From positions 60,258-124,257 of the forward strand of contig JAMPGY010000001.1 of the NCBI GenBank assembly GCA_023663705.1: a DNA stretch of 64,000 nucleotides, written 5' to 3'. Under the pieces are notes generated by a model that was not told where the DNA came from, did no database searches, and worked only from the letters and a program-made list of their open reading frames with translations. Made by a program: the position numbers and the translations under genes. Positions 44,297 through 53,021 of this stretch are shown here, piece after piece; position 1 is the first letter of the stretch, and each line of letters begins with the position of its first letter. This DNA comes from Clostridium sp. (lineage in GTDB: Bacteria > Bacteroidota > Bacteroidia > Bacteroidales > Bacteroidaceae).

Positions 44297-45283
44297 TTAT
44301 CGCATCCGGTAGTTTGCATCAAAACGGAAGCCACGCAGGAAATCAGAGGTCTTCATCCGTTTTTTTCCGGCCAACTGCAATTCGTCAATCACCAAATAGC
44401 CGTTGCGTGCAGCCACCTTCAACTGTCCGTCCCCGACCACGATTTCACCGATTTCGGTATCGGACCGTTGCACACCACATAGTTCTTCCTTGTGTGCGGC
44501 ATATACCTTCACGGTCTGAATCTTACCATCCGGAGCCACCATCTCGGTCCAAGCCGCCGGATAGGGCGAAAGCCCGCGCACAAAGTCGTAAAGCTGCTTC
44601 ACATTCTTAGCCAACCAATCCATCTTACAGGTTTCTTTGAAGATCTTGGGAGCCTGCTTCAGTTCGGTTCCGTCCAGCATCTGCTCTTGAGGAACAGAAC
44701 TCACGGTTCCATCCAGGATGCGGTCTACGGTCTCTGTCACCAATTGTCCCCCGAGCATCATCAGACGCTCGTACACATCGCCCACATTGTCCGTGTCGGC
44801 AATGGGTACACGCACCTGTTGTATCACCTCGCCCGTGTCGATGTCATGCTGAAGGAAAAAGGTCGTGATTCCCGTCTCTGTCTCGCCGTTGATTACCGCC
44901 CAGTTGATGGGTGCGGCTCCCCGATATTGGGGCAACAATGCAGCATGGAGATTGAATGTTCCCATGGGAGGCATGCTCCACACCACCTCGGGCAGCATGC
45001 GGAAGGCCACTACAATCTGCAAATCGGCCTGCAAAGCACGCAGTTCATTCAGGAAATCCTCATCCTTGAGACGGACGGGCTGCAACACACGCAGTCCGTG
45101 CTCCACAGCATACCGTTTCACCGGACTGGCCTGCAATGTGTCCTGATGACGACCGATGGGTTTGTCCGGCATAGTGATGACACCCACCACATTATATCCG
45201 CCCTCTACAAGGCATCGCAGACTCTCCACGGCAAACTCGGGAGTGCCCATATATACGATTCTGAGTTCTTCTTTGCTTTTCAT
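44297..45283 (-). CDS. fmt: Methionyl-tRNA formyltransferase
   Basis: A 328-residue cytoplasmic enzyme that formylates initiator Met-tRNA using 10-formyltetrahydrofolate. It has IVYMGTPEFAVESL at the N terminus, and the active-site triad regions FNLHAALLPQYRGAAPINWA (Asn, His) and FLQHDIDTGEV (Asp). The C-terminal tRNA-binding domain begins near residue 215. Last gene of a seven-gene minus-strand run, 14 bases after the chloride channel gene. Confidence 0.97.
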   Translation of the reverse strand: MKSKEELRIVYMGTPEFAVESLRCLVEGGYNVVGVITMPDKPIGRHQDTLQASPVKRYAVEHGLRVLQPVRLKDEDFLNELRALQADLQIVVAFRMLPEVVWSMPPMGTFNLHAALLPQYRGAAPINWAVINGETETGITTFFLQHDIDTGEVIQQVRVPIADTDNVGDVYERLMMLGGQLVTETVDRILDGTVSSVPQEQMLDGTELKQAPKIFKETCKMDWLAKNVKQLYDFVRGLSPYPAAWTEMVAPDGKIQTVKVYAAHKEELCGVQRSDTEIGEIVVGDGQLKVAARNGYLVIDELQLAGKKRMKTSDFLRGFRFDANYRMR

Positions 45284-45297
45284 TTCATTCGGTTGAA

Positions 45298-47094
45298 TTA
45301 ATCGTCAGACATATCCGCCAACAACTGACGGTAGTTGGTAAAGACGCGTGACTTGCGGATAAGCCCCACAAAATTCCCTTCCACATCCACAACGGGCAAT
45401 ATCCAAGCCTGGGTGCGGTCAAAGGCAAGTACCACAACATCCATGGAATCATTGATGCTCAAACGGACAGGTGCTTCGCACATGAGTTCGCCCACTGTGA
45501 AACGGCGATAGAGTTCCTGACGGAACATGACGTGGCGCACATGGTCGAGATAGAGCAGTCCGATCAGGTGATCCTGACGGTCGACCACGGGAAACACGTC
45601 GCTTTCCGAACGGGAAATGCGATTGACCAATTCGCCCAAAAACATATCGGGGAAAAGGCGATCCACCTCTTTTTCGATCACCGTATCCATGCTCATCAGC
45701 GTCAGAATCGCACGGTCTTTGTTGTGGGTGAGCAACTGTCCTTTCTTGGCCAGTCGCATGGAGTAGATGCTGTGGGGCTCAAACACGATTATGGTCAAGT
45801 AGGCACACACCGACACCAGCATCAGAGGCATGAACAACTGATAACCGCCGGTGAGCTCCGCAATCAGAAAGACACCCGTAAGCGGAGCATGCATCACACC
45901 GCTCATCAGTCCACACATACCCAGCATGGAAAAGTTGCGTTCGGGAACAGGAAGGCCGAGAACGCCGTTGATGTTCCACAGACGTGAGAAAATGAAACCG
46001 GAAATACAACCCAGAAACAGACTGGGGGCAAAGATTCCGCCACACCCTCCGCCGCCATTGGTGGCCGTAGAAGCGAAAACTTTAAATATCAACACCAAAG
46101 CCAGATAGAGCAACAGCAAATTGTCGTGACCGTAGAAGAGTGAGCGATCCATCACACTGCCCCAGTCAGCCTCTCCGCCATTTAACAGCACATGAATCAA
46201 GTCGTAGCCCTCACCATAGAGCGAAGGAAACAAATAGATGAGTATGCTCAGCATGGATCCCCCCAATATGAGTTTGGCATAACGGTTGTTGAAATGCCGG
46301 AAAATATCTTCGAGAGAATTCATCGTGCGTGTGAAATAGAGCGATACCAGACCACAGAACACGCCCAAAAGGATATAGGCCGGTATACGACTCACCTGAA
46401 AGGCATCCACCAAATGGAATTCAAACACCGAACCGGTGCCCGAAAAAGCAAAGGTAATACAGGCGGCCGTGACACAGGAAATGAGCAACGAAAGCAGAGA
46501 TCCCATGGTGAGATCGATCATCAGCACTTCGATAGTGAATACGAGTCCGGCAATAGGTGCCTTGAAGATGCCCGACACCGCACCGGCAGCTCCGCACCCC
46601 ACCAAAAGCATAAGAGTCTTGCTGTTCATACGGAACATACGCCCCAGATTGGAACCGATGGCCGAGCCGGTGAGCACGATGGGGGCTTCGGCTCCCACCG
46701 ATCCACCGAAACCGATGGTGATGGCGCTGGCCATCACGCTCGACCACGTGTTGTGCGCCTTGATATGACTCTGTTTGCGGGCAATGGCAAAAAGTATCTT
46801 GGTGACTCCATGACTGATATCGTCCTTCACCACATAGCGCACGAACAGCCCCGTGAGGAAGATACCCACCACAGGATAGACCAGGTAGAGCCAGTTGGCC
46901 TCGCTGGCCACAAACTGATGGGTAAGCAGATTCTGGATGAGATGGATGAGCCATTTCAGCAACAGAGCCGCACATGCGGTGAGCACACCGATGAAAAAAC
47001 TCAGTGTCAGAATGAACTGACGTTCGGTGAAATGTCGGCGCCGCCACAGCAATAAGCGCTCGAACAGGGTTAGTTTTCTGGCAGCCGTCTCCAT
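45298..47094 (-). CDS. CLC chloride channel/antiporter with CBS domains
   Basis: A 598-residue inner-membrane protein. The CLC core (about residues 25-430) shows GFGGSVGAEAPIVLTGSAIG (equivalent of GxEGP, with Ala replacing Gly), GCGAAGAVSGIFKAPIAG and GGGCGGIFAPSLFLG. Two CBS domains follow (about 450-598), ending in RKSRVFTNYRQ. Moves chloride or a related anion, by channel or proton exchange. The Met at 47094 (METAARKLTLFERLLLWRRR) is preferred, because the longer frame overlaps tsaC. Confidence 0.9.
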   Translation of the reverse strand: METAARKLTLFERLLLWRRRHFTERQFILTLSFFIGVLTACAALLLKWLIHLIQNLLTHQFVASEANWLYLVYPVVGIFLTGLFVRYVVKDDISHGVTKILFAIARKQSHIKAHNTWSSVMASAITIGFGGSVGAEAPIVLTGSAIGSNLGRMFRMNSKTLMLLVGCGAAGAVSGIFKAPIAGLVFTIEVLMIDLTMGSLLSLLISCVTAACITFAFSGTGSVFEFHLVDAFQVSRIPAYILLGVFCGLVSLYFTRTMNSLEDIFRHFNNRYAKLILGGSMLSILIYLFPSLYGEGYDLIHVLLNGGEADWGSVMDRSLFYGHDNLLLLYLALVLIFKVFASTATNGGGGCGGIFAPSLFLGCISGFIFSRLWNINGVLGLPVPERNFSMLGMCGLMSGVMHAPLTGVFLIAELTGGYQLFMPLMLVSVCAYLTIIVFEPHSIYSMRLAKKGQLLTHNKDRAILTLMSMDTVIEKEVDRLFPDMFLGELVNRISRSESDVFPVVDRQDHLIGLLYLDHVRHVMFRQELYRRFTVGELMCEAPVRLSINDSMDVVVLAFDRTQAWILPVVDVEGNFVGLIRKSRVFTNYRQLLADMSDD

Positions 47095-47107
47095 GTCTTC
47101 TCTCTCT

Positions 47108-47677
47108 TTACTTACGAATAATCTCCACGCGTCCCCCGGCTCCCAATCGGATAATACTGCTGGATGTGGCACGCGTTTTTTCTCCCCGCCGATAGTTCAC
47201 TATATAGTCGACCGCCGAACGGATCTCCTCGCTCACCTCAGAGAAATTGGCCGGTGCGGGACTACCGCTCAGATTGGCCGACGTGGACACCACCGGTTTC
47301 TGAAAACGGTAACACAACTGACGACTGAACTCTTCGTGCGTCACCCGCAAGGCTATGCTGCCGTCCTCGGCTATCAGATTGGGGGCTAAATTGCGCGCTC
47401 CATCAAAGATAACCGTCAAAGGTCGGTCGGCCACATCAAGCACATCCCAAGCCACAGCGGGCACATCGCCCACATAACGCTGGATACGGTCGGGGGAATC
47501 GACCAAGCAGATCAATGCCTTACTGTCGTTGCGCTGTTTGATATCATACACGCGGCGCACGGCCTCGGCATTAGTGGCATCACATCCGATGCCCCATATC
47601 GTGTCAGTAGGATATAGGATGACGCCTCCCCGACGCATCACCTCCACCGCTTTTTTCACTTCATCTTCTACTGCCAT
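47108..47677 (-). CDS. tsaC: L-threonylcarbamoyladenylate synthase
   Basis: A 189-residue Sua5/YrdC/YciO-family enzyme making threonylcarbamoyl-AMP for t6A37 of ANN-decoding tRNAs. It has GGVILYPTDTIWGIGCDATN, the lysine in KQRNDSKALICLV, and VSTSANLSGSPAP. Start chosen at the third Met (MAVEDEVKK). It lies between prfC and the CLC gene in the same direction, 33 and 13 bases apart. Confidence 0.93.
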   Translation of the reverse strand: MAVEDEVKKAVEVMRRGGVILYPTDTIWGIGCDATNAEAVRRVYDIKQRNDSKALICLVDSPDRIQRYVGDVPAVAWDVLDVADRPLTVIFDGARNLAPNLIAEDGSIALRVTHEEFSRQLCYRFQKPVVSTSANLSGSPAPANFSEVSEEIRSAVDYIVNYRRGEKTRATSSSIIRLGAGGRVEIIRK

Positions 47678-47710
47678 TGCTCTCAAATAATAGGGTTCAA
47701 TAGATATGTA

Positions 47711-49276
47711 TCAGAACTCGCTGGTAAAATGGAATTTAATATGTTCAAAATCAGCCTGAGCCATCTGAAGCACATAGTTACTGTCGGCCAAGAAGACATC
47801 ACGTCCGTCCCGATCCTTGGCCATATACTGGTATTTGCGTTTCTTGAATGCCTCCAGCTGTGCCTCGTCATCGCTCTCTATCCAGCAGGCCTTGTAGAGG
47901 CTCACCGGCTCCCAACGACATTTGGCACTGTATTCATTCTCCAACCGATATTGGATTACCTCAAACTGCAACTGACCCACCGTGCCGATAATTTTACGGC
48001 CGTTGAACTGGTTGACAAACAACTGAGCCACACCTTCGTCCATAAGTTGCTCGATGCCCTTGGCCAATTGTTTGGTCTTCATCGGGTCTGCATTCTCGAT
48101 GTATTTGAACATCTCAGGCGAGAAACTGGGTAGTCCGCGAAAATGCATCTGTTCACCCTCGGTTAATGTGTCACCGATCTTGAACACACCATTGTCCGGC
48201 AGTCCAACAATGTCGCCGGGATAGGCTTCCTCAATGGTACTCTTCTTCTGAGCCATGAACTGCGTGGGCGAAGAGAAACGCAATGTCTTGCCCTGTCGCA
48301 CATGAAGGTAGGGTGCGTTGCGGACAAACTTACCCGAACACACCTTACAAAAAGCTATGCACGAACGGTGATTCGGGTCGATGTTGGCCGTGATTTTGAA
48401 AATGAAGCCGGTGAATTTTGGTTCCTCGGGCTTCACGGTACGCTCCACGGCCAGCGTGGGACGCGGACTGGGTGCAATCTGCACAAAGCAGTCCAGCAAT
48501 TCCTTCACACCAAAGTTATTGAGCGCCGAACCGAAGAACACAGGAGCTACCTGCGCTTCAAGATACGATTCGCTGTCAAATTCGGGATATACACCATCCA
48601 CCAGTTCCAGATCGGCACGCAACTTATCCGCATCGGCCTGGCCCACATGCGCTTCCAGTTCGTTGCTATTCACATCCACAGTCACCTTTTCGGTCACTTT
48701 CTGTTTATCGGGAGTGAAAAGGTTGAGGTTTTGCTCATAGATATTGTATACACCCTTGAAACGCTGTCCTTGGTTGATGGGCCAACTGAGCGGACGCACA
48801 CTGATCTGCAACTCGCTCTCCAATTCGTCGAGCAAATCGAAAGGATCCTTACCCTCACGATCCATCTTGTTGATGAAGATAATGACAGGCGTCTTACGCA
48901 TACGACACACGGTCATGAGTTTGCGTGTCTGTGCCTCTACACCTTTGGCACTGTCTACAACAATGATGGCGCTGTCCACGGCTGTCAGTGTGCGGAAGGT
49001 ATCTTCGGCAAAATCCTGATGACCGGGGGTGTCAAGTATATTCACCTTATATCCCTCGTAATCAAACTCCATCACGGAGGTCGTCACGGAGATTCCGCGC
49101 TGTTTCTCAATTTCCATCCAGTCGCTGGTAGCGGTCTTCTTTATCTTATTACTCTTCACGGCTCCCGCCACCTGAATCTGTCCGCCGAAAAGGAGAAGCT
49201 TCTCCGTGAGCGTGGTCTTACCCGCATCCGGATGAGAGATAATGGCAAAAGTTCTTCTACGTTCTATTTCGTTCAT
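47711..49276 (-). CDS. prfC: Peptide chain release factor 3
   Basis: A 521-residue GTPase that removes RF1/RF2 from the ribosome after termination. Canonical G motifs: [15 protein letters not shown] (G1), DTPGHQDF (G3), and NKMDRE (G4). RF3-type features: [19 protein letters not shown] near the switch regions and the domain 3 segment [17 protein letters not shown]. Unlike the EF-G2 in this window its catalytic His is intact. Confidence 0.96.
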   Translation of the reverse strand: MNEIERRRTFAIISHPDAGKTTLTEKLLLFGGQIQVAGAVKSNKIKKTATSDWMEIEKQRGISVTTSVMEFDYEGYKVNILDTPGHQDFAEDTFRTLTAVDSAIIVVDSAKGVEAQTRKLMTVCRMRKTPVIIFINKMDREGKDPFDLLDELESELQISVRPLSWPINQGQRFKGVYNIYEQNLNLFTPDKQKVTEKVTVDVNSNELEAHVGQADADKLRADLELVDGVYPEFDSESYLEAQVAPVFFGSALNNFGVKELLDCFVQIAPSPRPTLAVERTVKPEEPKFTGFIFKITANIDPNHRSCIAFCKVCSGKFVRNAPYLHVRQGKTLRFSSPTQFMAQKKSTIEEAYPGDIVGLPDNGVFKIGDTLTEGEQMHFRGLPSFSPEMFKYIENADPMKTKQLAKGIEQLMDEGVAQLFVNQFNGRKIIGTVGQLQFEVIQYRLENEYSAKCRWEPVSLYKACWIESDDEAQLEAFKKRKYQYMAKDRDGRDVFLADSNYVLQMAQADFEHIKFHFTSEF

Positions 49277-49365
49277 GCTTGGTAGTCTTCGTTAGGATGT
49301 ATGCACGATCCGGCCCTATCACCTTTCTCGCGCGCACGTATATTAATAAGATGTGACGGCATTTG

Positions 49366-50232
49366 TCAAACCTCCAATCGGGATATGCACTCAACGAGCG
49401 ATTCTTCCCAATGTGGAATGGTGATGCCATAGGTTTGCTTGATCTTCGTCTTGTCCAGTACGGAATAGGCCGGACGAGGAGCCTTGGCCGGATATTCGTC
49501 TGTATGGAGCGGGCTAACATGGCAAGCAGTGATACCGGCTATGCGATGGATAGCTTTGGTGAAATCATACCACGAGGTAACCCCTTCGTTGCTGAAATGG
49601 TACACACCGGGAATGATTCCCTGCTCCAATGCGCAAAAAATGGCACGCGCCAGATCTCGGGCGTAGGTAGGCGTCCCCACTTGGTCGAAAACCACACCTA
49701 ACGATTCCCGTTCGCGCCCCAGACGGATCATCGTCTTCACAAAATTGTTGCCGAAAGTGGAATAGAGCCATGCTGTCCGGATGACAATGGCCGTCGAACA
49801 ACTGCGCATCACTTCGTGCTCACCGGCCAATTTGGTGGTTCCATAGACCGATGCAGGACACGTCGGCGTGTCTTCGGCATAAGGTGCGTGGGCGGTTCCG
49901 TCGAACACATAATCGGTAGACACCTGAACCATGCTTCCGCCTCGGGTTTCCACAGCCGCAGCCAGATAGCCCGGGGCTACACGGTTGAGCAGGTCGCACA
50001 ATCCGGCATTGTCCTCAGCCTTGTCCACCGCCGTGTAAGCGGCGCAGTTTACCACACAGTCAATCTCATTCTCCTCCACATAGACACGCACGGCAGCCTC
50101 ATCGGTAATGTCCAGTTCGGCCACATCTGTGAAGTGATAGGTAAAACGGGGATGTTCGGCAGCCAGCATGCGCATTTCATTGCCCAACTGTCCGTTGCAT
50201 CCGGTTATCAGGATATGCTCCATCTTACTCAT
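49366..50232 (-). CDS. rfbD: dTDP-4-dehydrorhamnose reductase
   Basis: A 288-residue NAD(P)H-dependent enzyme completing dTDP-L-rhamnose for surface polysaccharides. Rossmann motif ITGCNGQLGNEM, STDYVFDGTAHAPYAEDTP, and catalytic YGTTKLAGE (YxxxK). The other rhamnose genes (rfbA, rfbB, rfbC) are not in the window. A start three codons later (MEHILITG, 50223) is possible. It lies 12 bases after the DUF4924 gene. Confidence 0.93.
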   Translation of the reverse strand: MSKMEHILITGCNGQLGNEMRMLAAEHPRFTYHFTDVAELDITDEAAVRVYVEENEIDCVVNCAAYTAVDKAEDNAGLCDLLNRVAPGYLAAAVETRGGSMVQVSTDYVFDGTAHAPYAEDTPTCPASVYGTTKLAGEHEVMRSCSTAIVIRTAWLYSTFGNNFVKTMIRLGRERESLGVVFDQVGTPTYARDLARAIFCALEQGIIPGVYHFSNEGVTSWYDFTKAIHRIAGITACHVSPLHTDEYPAKAPRPAYSVLDKTKIKQTYGITIPHWEESLVECISRLEV

Positions 50233-50244
50233 TATTTTTGGTTT

Positions 50245-50790
50245 TCAATCAAATTTCAATGCGCCCTCTTTGTCCTTCCGATAGTAGTCGGACAGCATGC
50301 CCAACATTTTGGTGATATCAGATACGGCCCGATCTGTGGCTTCCCCCACAGCCTTACCCTGCAGGCGCAACAGCAGAGTGCCGTAGAGCACCTCGAAGCA
50401 GTTTTCCAACTCCGGTTCATCCTGCGGCAGCCCCTTTCGGCGCAGTTCCACAATATGAGGCAGAGCTTTGTAGTAAACCGCATGATAGAATGGATATTTA
50501 GGCGACTGCAACAACTGCAGGTGCAGGTCGGTGAGCAGAATGATGATATTTTTATTGATCTGCAGGTGTCCCTTCTCCATCACACCCTCCTCGCGCATCA
50601 TGTCTATCAGACCTGCATACCATTCTTCCATTTCCCCTCGCTGGACGTCGGAAAGTTCAAATCGGCTTATATAGTCATCAACCAAGCGTCTCACATCTGC
50701 TCCGTGAGCGCGGATCAAATCCTCCACCTGCCACATATAGAGCAGATACTCAGCCACATTTTTCTCTTTCAGTTGTCTGGATATGTACAT
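50245..50790 (-). CDS. DUF4924 family protein
   Basis: A 181-residue, mostly helical, cytoplasmic protein with no signal or membrane segment. MYISRQLKEKNVAEYLLYMW at the start and HLQINKNIIILLTDLHLQLL in the middle match what I recall of DUF4924, a Bacteroidetes family of unknown function. It sits between lysE-like and rfbD genes, 12 bases before rfbD. Confidence 0.75.
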   Translation of the reverse strand: MYISRQLKEKNVAEYLLYMWQVEDLIRAHGADVRRLVDDYISRFELSDVQRGEMEEWYAGLIDMMREEGVMEKGHLQINKNIIILLTDLHLQLLQSPKYPFYHAVYYKALPHIVELRRKGLPQDEPELENCFEVLYGTLLLRLQGKAVGEATDRAVSDITKMLGMLSDYYRKDKEGALKFD

Positions 50791-50824
50791 ATCTCTTTTG
50801 TTTTTTTACTTTCACTCATTTGCC

Positions 50825-51487
50825 TCACAGAGACAGCCCCATCATAGTCATCACCACTCCTACGACAGAAGCCACCATTACAATAGCACCGATAATGTAG
50901 TTGAGCACACGGATGCGGCTCACATCAAAACGCACACGCACTTTGTTGATGGCATAGGCCAGCGCAAACCACCACAGCAAGGCTCCGGCGAAGACCGACA
51001 CATAGCCCACACAACGGTGGAAGAGATTCTCCTCGGGCATCACGAACGTGAATCGGGCAAATAGCGCCACAAACAGAAATATGATGAGGGGATTGGAAAA
51101 CGTGACGCCGAAAGCCGTCACAAGGTTATATACCAATGTACCCTTATCCTTTGATGCGGGACGAATCGACTGCGTGGGATTGCTGCGGTAGGTATATAGC
51201 CCGAACAAAAACAACATCACACTGCCGATCAACTGCAAGCAATACATGTTGCGCGGATTCTCGATAAAGTCCATCACATAGGTCATGCCAACGCCCGTGA
51301 TAACGGCATAAATAATGTCGCTGAAAGCGGCACCTATGCCGGTGATGAATCCATACCAGCGACCTTTGTTCAGGGTGCGCTGAATACAGAGAATACCGAC
51401 GGGACCCATCGGCGCAGAGGCCACCACTCCAATGATGAGGCCCTTTATGATCAAATCAAGTGTATCAATAGGTTGTAACCACTCCAT
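50825..51487 (-). CDS. LysE-family amino-acid/metabolite exporter
   Basis: A 220-residue inner-membrane protein with about six hydrophobic segments. Family sign GLIIGVVASAPMGPVGILCI near the N terminus and GFITGIGAAFSDIIYA in the second helix. Relatives export amino acids; the substrate is unknown here. The Met at 51487 (MEWLQPIDTLDLII) is preferred over the 33-codon extension, which lacks character. Probably the first gene of the run down to fmt. Confidence 0.87.
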   Translation of the reverse strand: MEWLQPIDTLDLIIKGLIIGVVASAPMGPVGILCIQRTLNKGRWYGFITGIGAAFSDIIYAVITGVGMTYVMDFIENPRNMYCLQLIGSVMLFLFGLYTYRSNPTQSIRPASKDKGTLVYNLVTAFGVTFSNPLIIFLFVALFARFTFVMPEENLFHRCVGYVSVFAGALLWWFALAYAINKVRVRFDVSRIRVLNYIIGAIVMVASVVGVVMTMMGLSL

Positions 51488-51574
51488 AATTGAATACAAA
51501 AATCGCACTTTTTTATGAATAATAAAAGGATGAAGGCCTGTTTTTTCACTTTGCCAACATTTCCCCGCCCGTTT

Positions 51575-51606
51575 TTTGATTTCCAACGGCTTTTTATTTA
51601 TATTTG
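51575..51606 (+). promoter_or_regulatory. Promoter of the ROK glucokinase gene
   Basis: TATATTTG (51599-51606) is a full -7 box, with TTTG (51575-51578) 20 bases upstream at -33. Start codon 53 bases downstream. Confidence 0.75.
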
Positions 51607-51659
51607 TCTATTCAATACAAAAAAGATTGAACAAGAATCATAAATAAAACGATAGGATC

Positions 51660-52628
51660 ATGAACAAGACAAAGAAACCCTACGTCATCGGACTTGACCT
51701 GGGAGGAACCAACTCTGTATTCGGCATCGTGGATGCCGAAGCCAACATCGTGGCATCTACGTCCATCAAGACCCGTGGACACGAAAACGTGAATAGCTAC
51801 GTGGAAAATTGCTGCGAAGCCCTGAGACCCCTGATCGCCCAGGTCGGAGGTATCGAAAAGATTCATGCCATGGGAATAGGCGCCCCTAACGGCAACTATT
51901 ATTCGGGCACCATCGAATTTGCTCCCAACCTGCCTTGGAAGGGACAGATTCCTTTGGCCAAGATGTTTGAAGAAAAGCTTGGCATTCCCGTCGTACTCAC
52001 CAACGATGCCAACGCAGCTGCCATCGGCGAGATGACGTATGGCGTGGCCAAAGGAATGAAAAACTTCATCATGATCACATTAGGCACAGGCGTGGGTAGC
52101 GGCATCGTGGTAAACGGCCAACTGGTGTATGGTAGCGACGGTTTTGCCGGCGAGTTGGGCCATGTGATTGTGAAGCGCGAGAAAGGGCGCGAGTGCGGAT
52201 GCGGACGCAAGGGTTGCTTGGAGACATATTGCTCCGCTACCGGTGTGGCCCGCACGGCCAAGGAAGTAATCACCACTTCCGACCTGCCCACCACCCTACG
52301 CAATATCCCTGTGGATGAAATCACCTCACGCGACGTTGCCCTGGCCGCACAGCAGGGAGATAAGGTGGCGCAGGAAATCTTTGAATTCACCGGCCGCATG
52401 CTGGGTGAGGCTTGTGCCGACTTCGCCGCATTCTCCAGCCCCGAAGCATTCATCTTCTTCGGCGGACTCACCAAAGCAGGCGACCTGCTGATGGAACCCA
52501 TCCGCAAAGCCTATGACGAGAATGTGCTCTGTATCTATCGCGGAAAAGCCAAGATGCTGGTTTCCTATCTCGATGATGCCAAGGCCGCTGTGCTCGGTGC
52601 CAGTGCATTAGGCTGGGAAGTAGAGTAG
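51660..52628 (+). CDS. glk: ROK-family glucokinase
   Basis: A 322-residue cytoplasmic sugar kinase phosphorylating glucose with ATP. ATP-binding VIGLDLGGTNSVFG, catalytic DANAAAIGEMTYG, GTGVGSGIVVNG, the zinc-binding cluster ECGCGRKGCLETYCS, and DGFAGELGHV with the zinc His. No DNA-binding domain, so it is a kinase rather than a ROK repressor. Single-gene unit with its own promoter and terminator. Confidence 0.93.
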   Translation: MNKTKKPYVIGLDLGGTNSVFGIVDAEANIVASTSIKTRGHENVNSYVENCCEALRPLIAQVGGIEKIHAMGIGAPNGNYYSGTIEFAPNLPWKGQIPLAKMFEEKLGIPVVLTNDANAAAIGEMTYGVAKGMKNFIMITLGTGVGSGIVVNGQLVYGSDGFAGELGHVIVKREKGRECGCGRKGCLETYCSATGVARTAKEVITTSDLPTTLRNIPVDEITSRDVALAAQQGDKVAQEIFEFTGRMLGEACADFAAFSSPEAFIFFGGLTKAGDLLMEPIRKAYDENVLCIYRGKAKMLVSYLDDAKAAVLGASALGWEVE

Positions 52629-52652
52629 AATCCGGCATATATTCATTCCCAC

Positions 52653-52694
52653 ACGTGGTGCATGGCTGTGACAGAACACGACCATGCACCACGT
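52653..52694 (+). terminator. Terminator after glucokinase
   Basis: A perfect 13-bp repeat ACGTGGTGCATGG / CCATGCACCACGT with a 16-base loop, then TTCTTAC, 24 bases past the stop. Confidence 0.75.
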
Positions 52695-53021
52695 TTCTTA
52701 CACCCATGAAAGATGCCAACGGAATGATAACTCTGACAGAGAATATCACTGGCACAAACAAGGAATCTATCCGTCACATACATAATATTCCTTGACACAC
52801 ATACATAACCTGCCTATATAAGCATCTTATATGCGTTTTTCGCAACTATAGATGCGTGTTCTACCTTCATTGCATCTGCCATATTTTCATATATCAGGAC
52901 AAAATGTCCGTACATACTCCTTCGGCAAACTATTTGGAGACATCAAGACGAATCGGGATACTCCCCGATGCTATTTATCAGAGATGAGAAAAAAATCATA
53001 TATAAAAGAAAGGAGAAACGT
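52695..53021 (+). promoter_or_regulatory. Leader region of clpB
   Basis: 327 bases before clpB with no gene. A hairpin at 52824-52857 (GCATCT, TATA and TGCG arms around TTTTT) and a small one at 52952-52969 (ATCGGG/CCCGAT) are visible. No exact TAnnTTTG box found, so the promoter is undetermined. An AAAGGAG ribosome-binding sequence precedes the ATG by 6 bases, unusually strong for this phylum. Confidence 0.4.
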
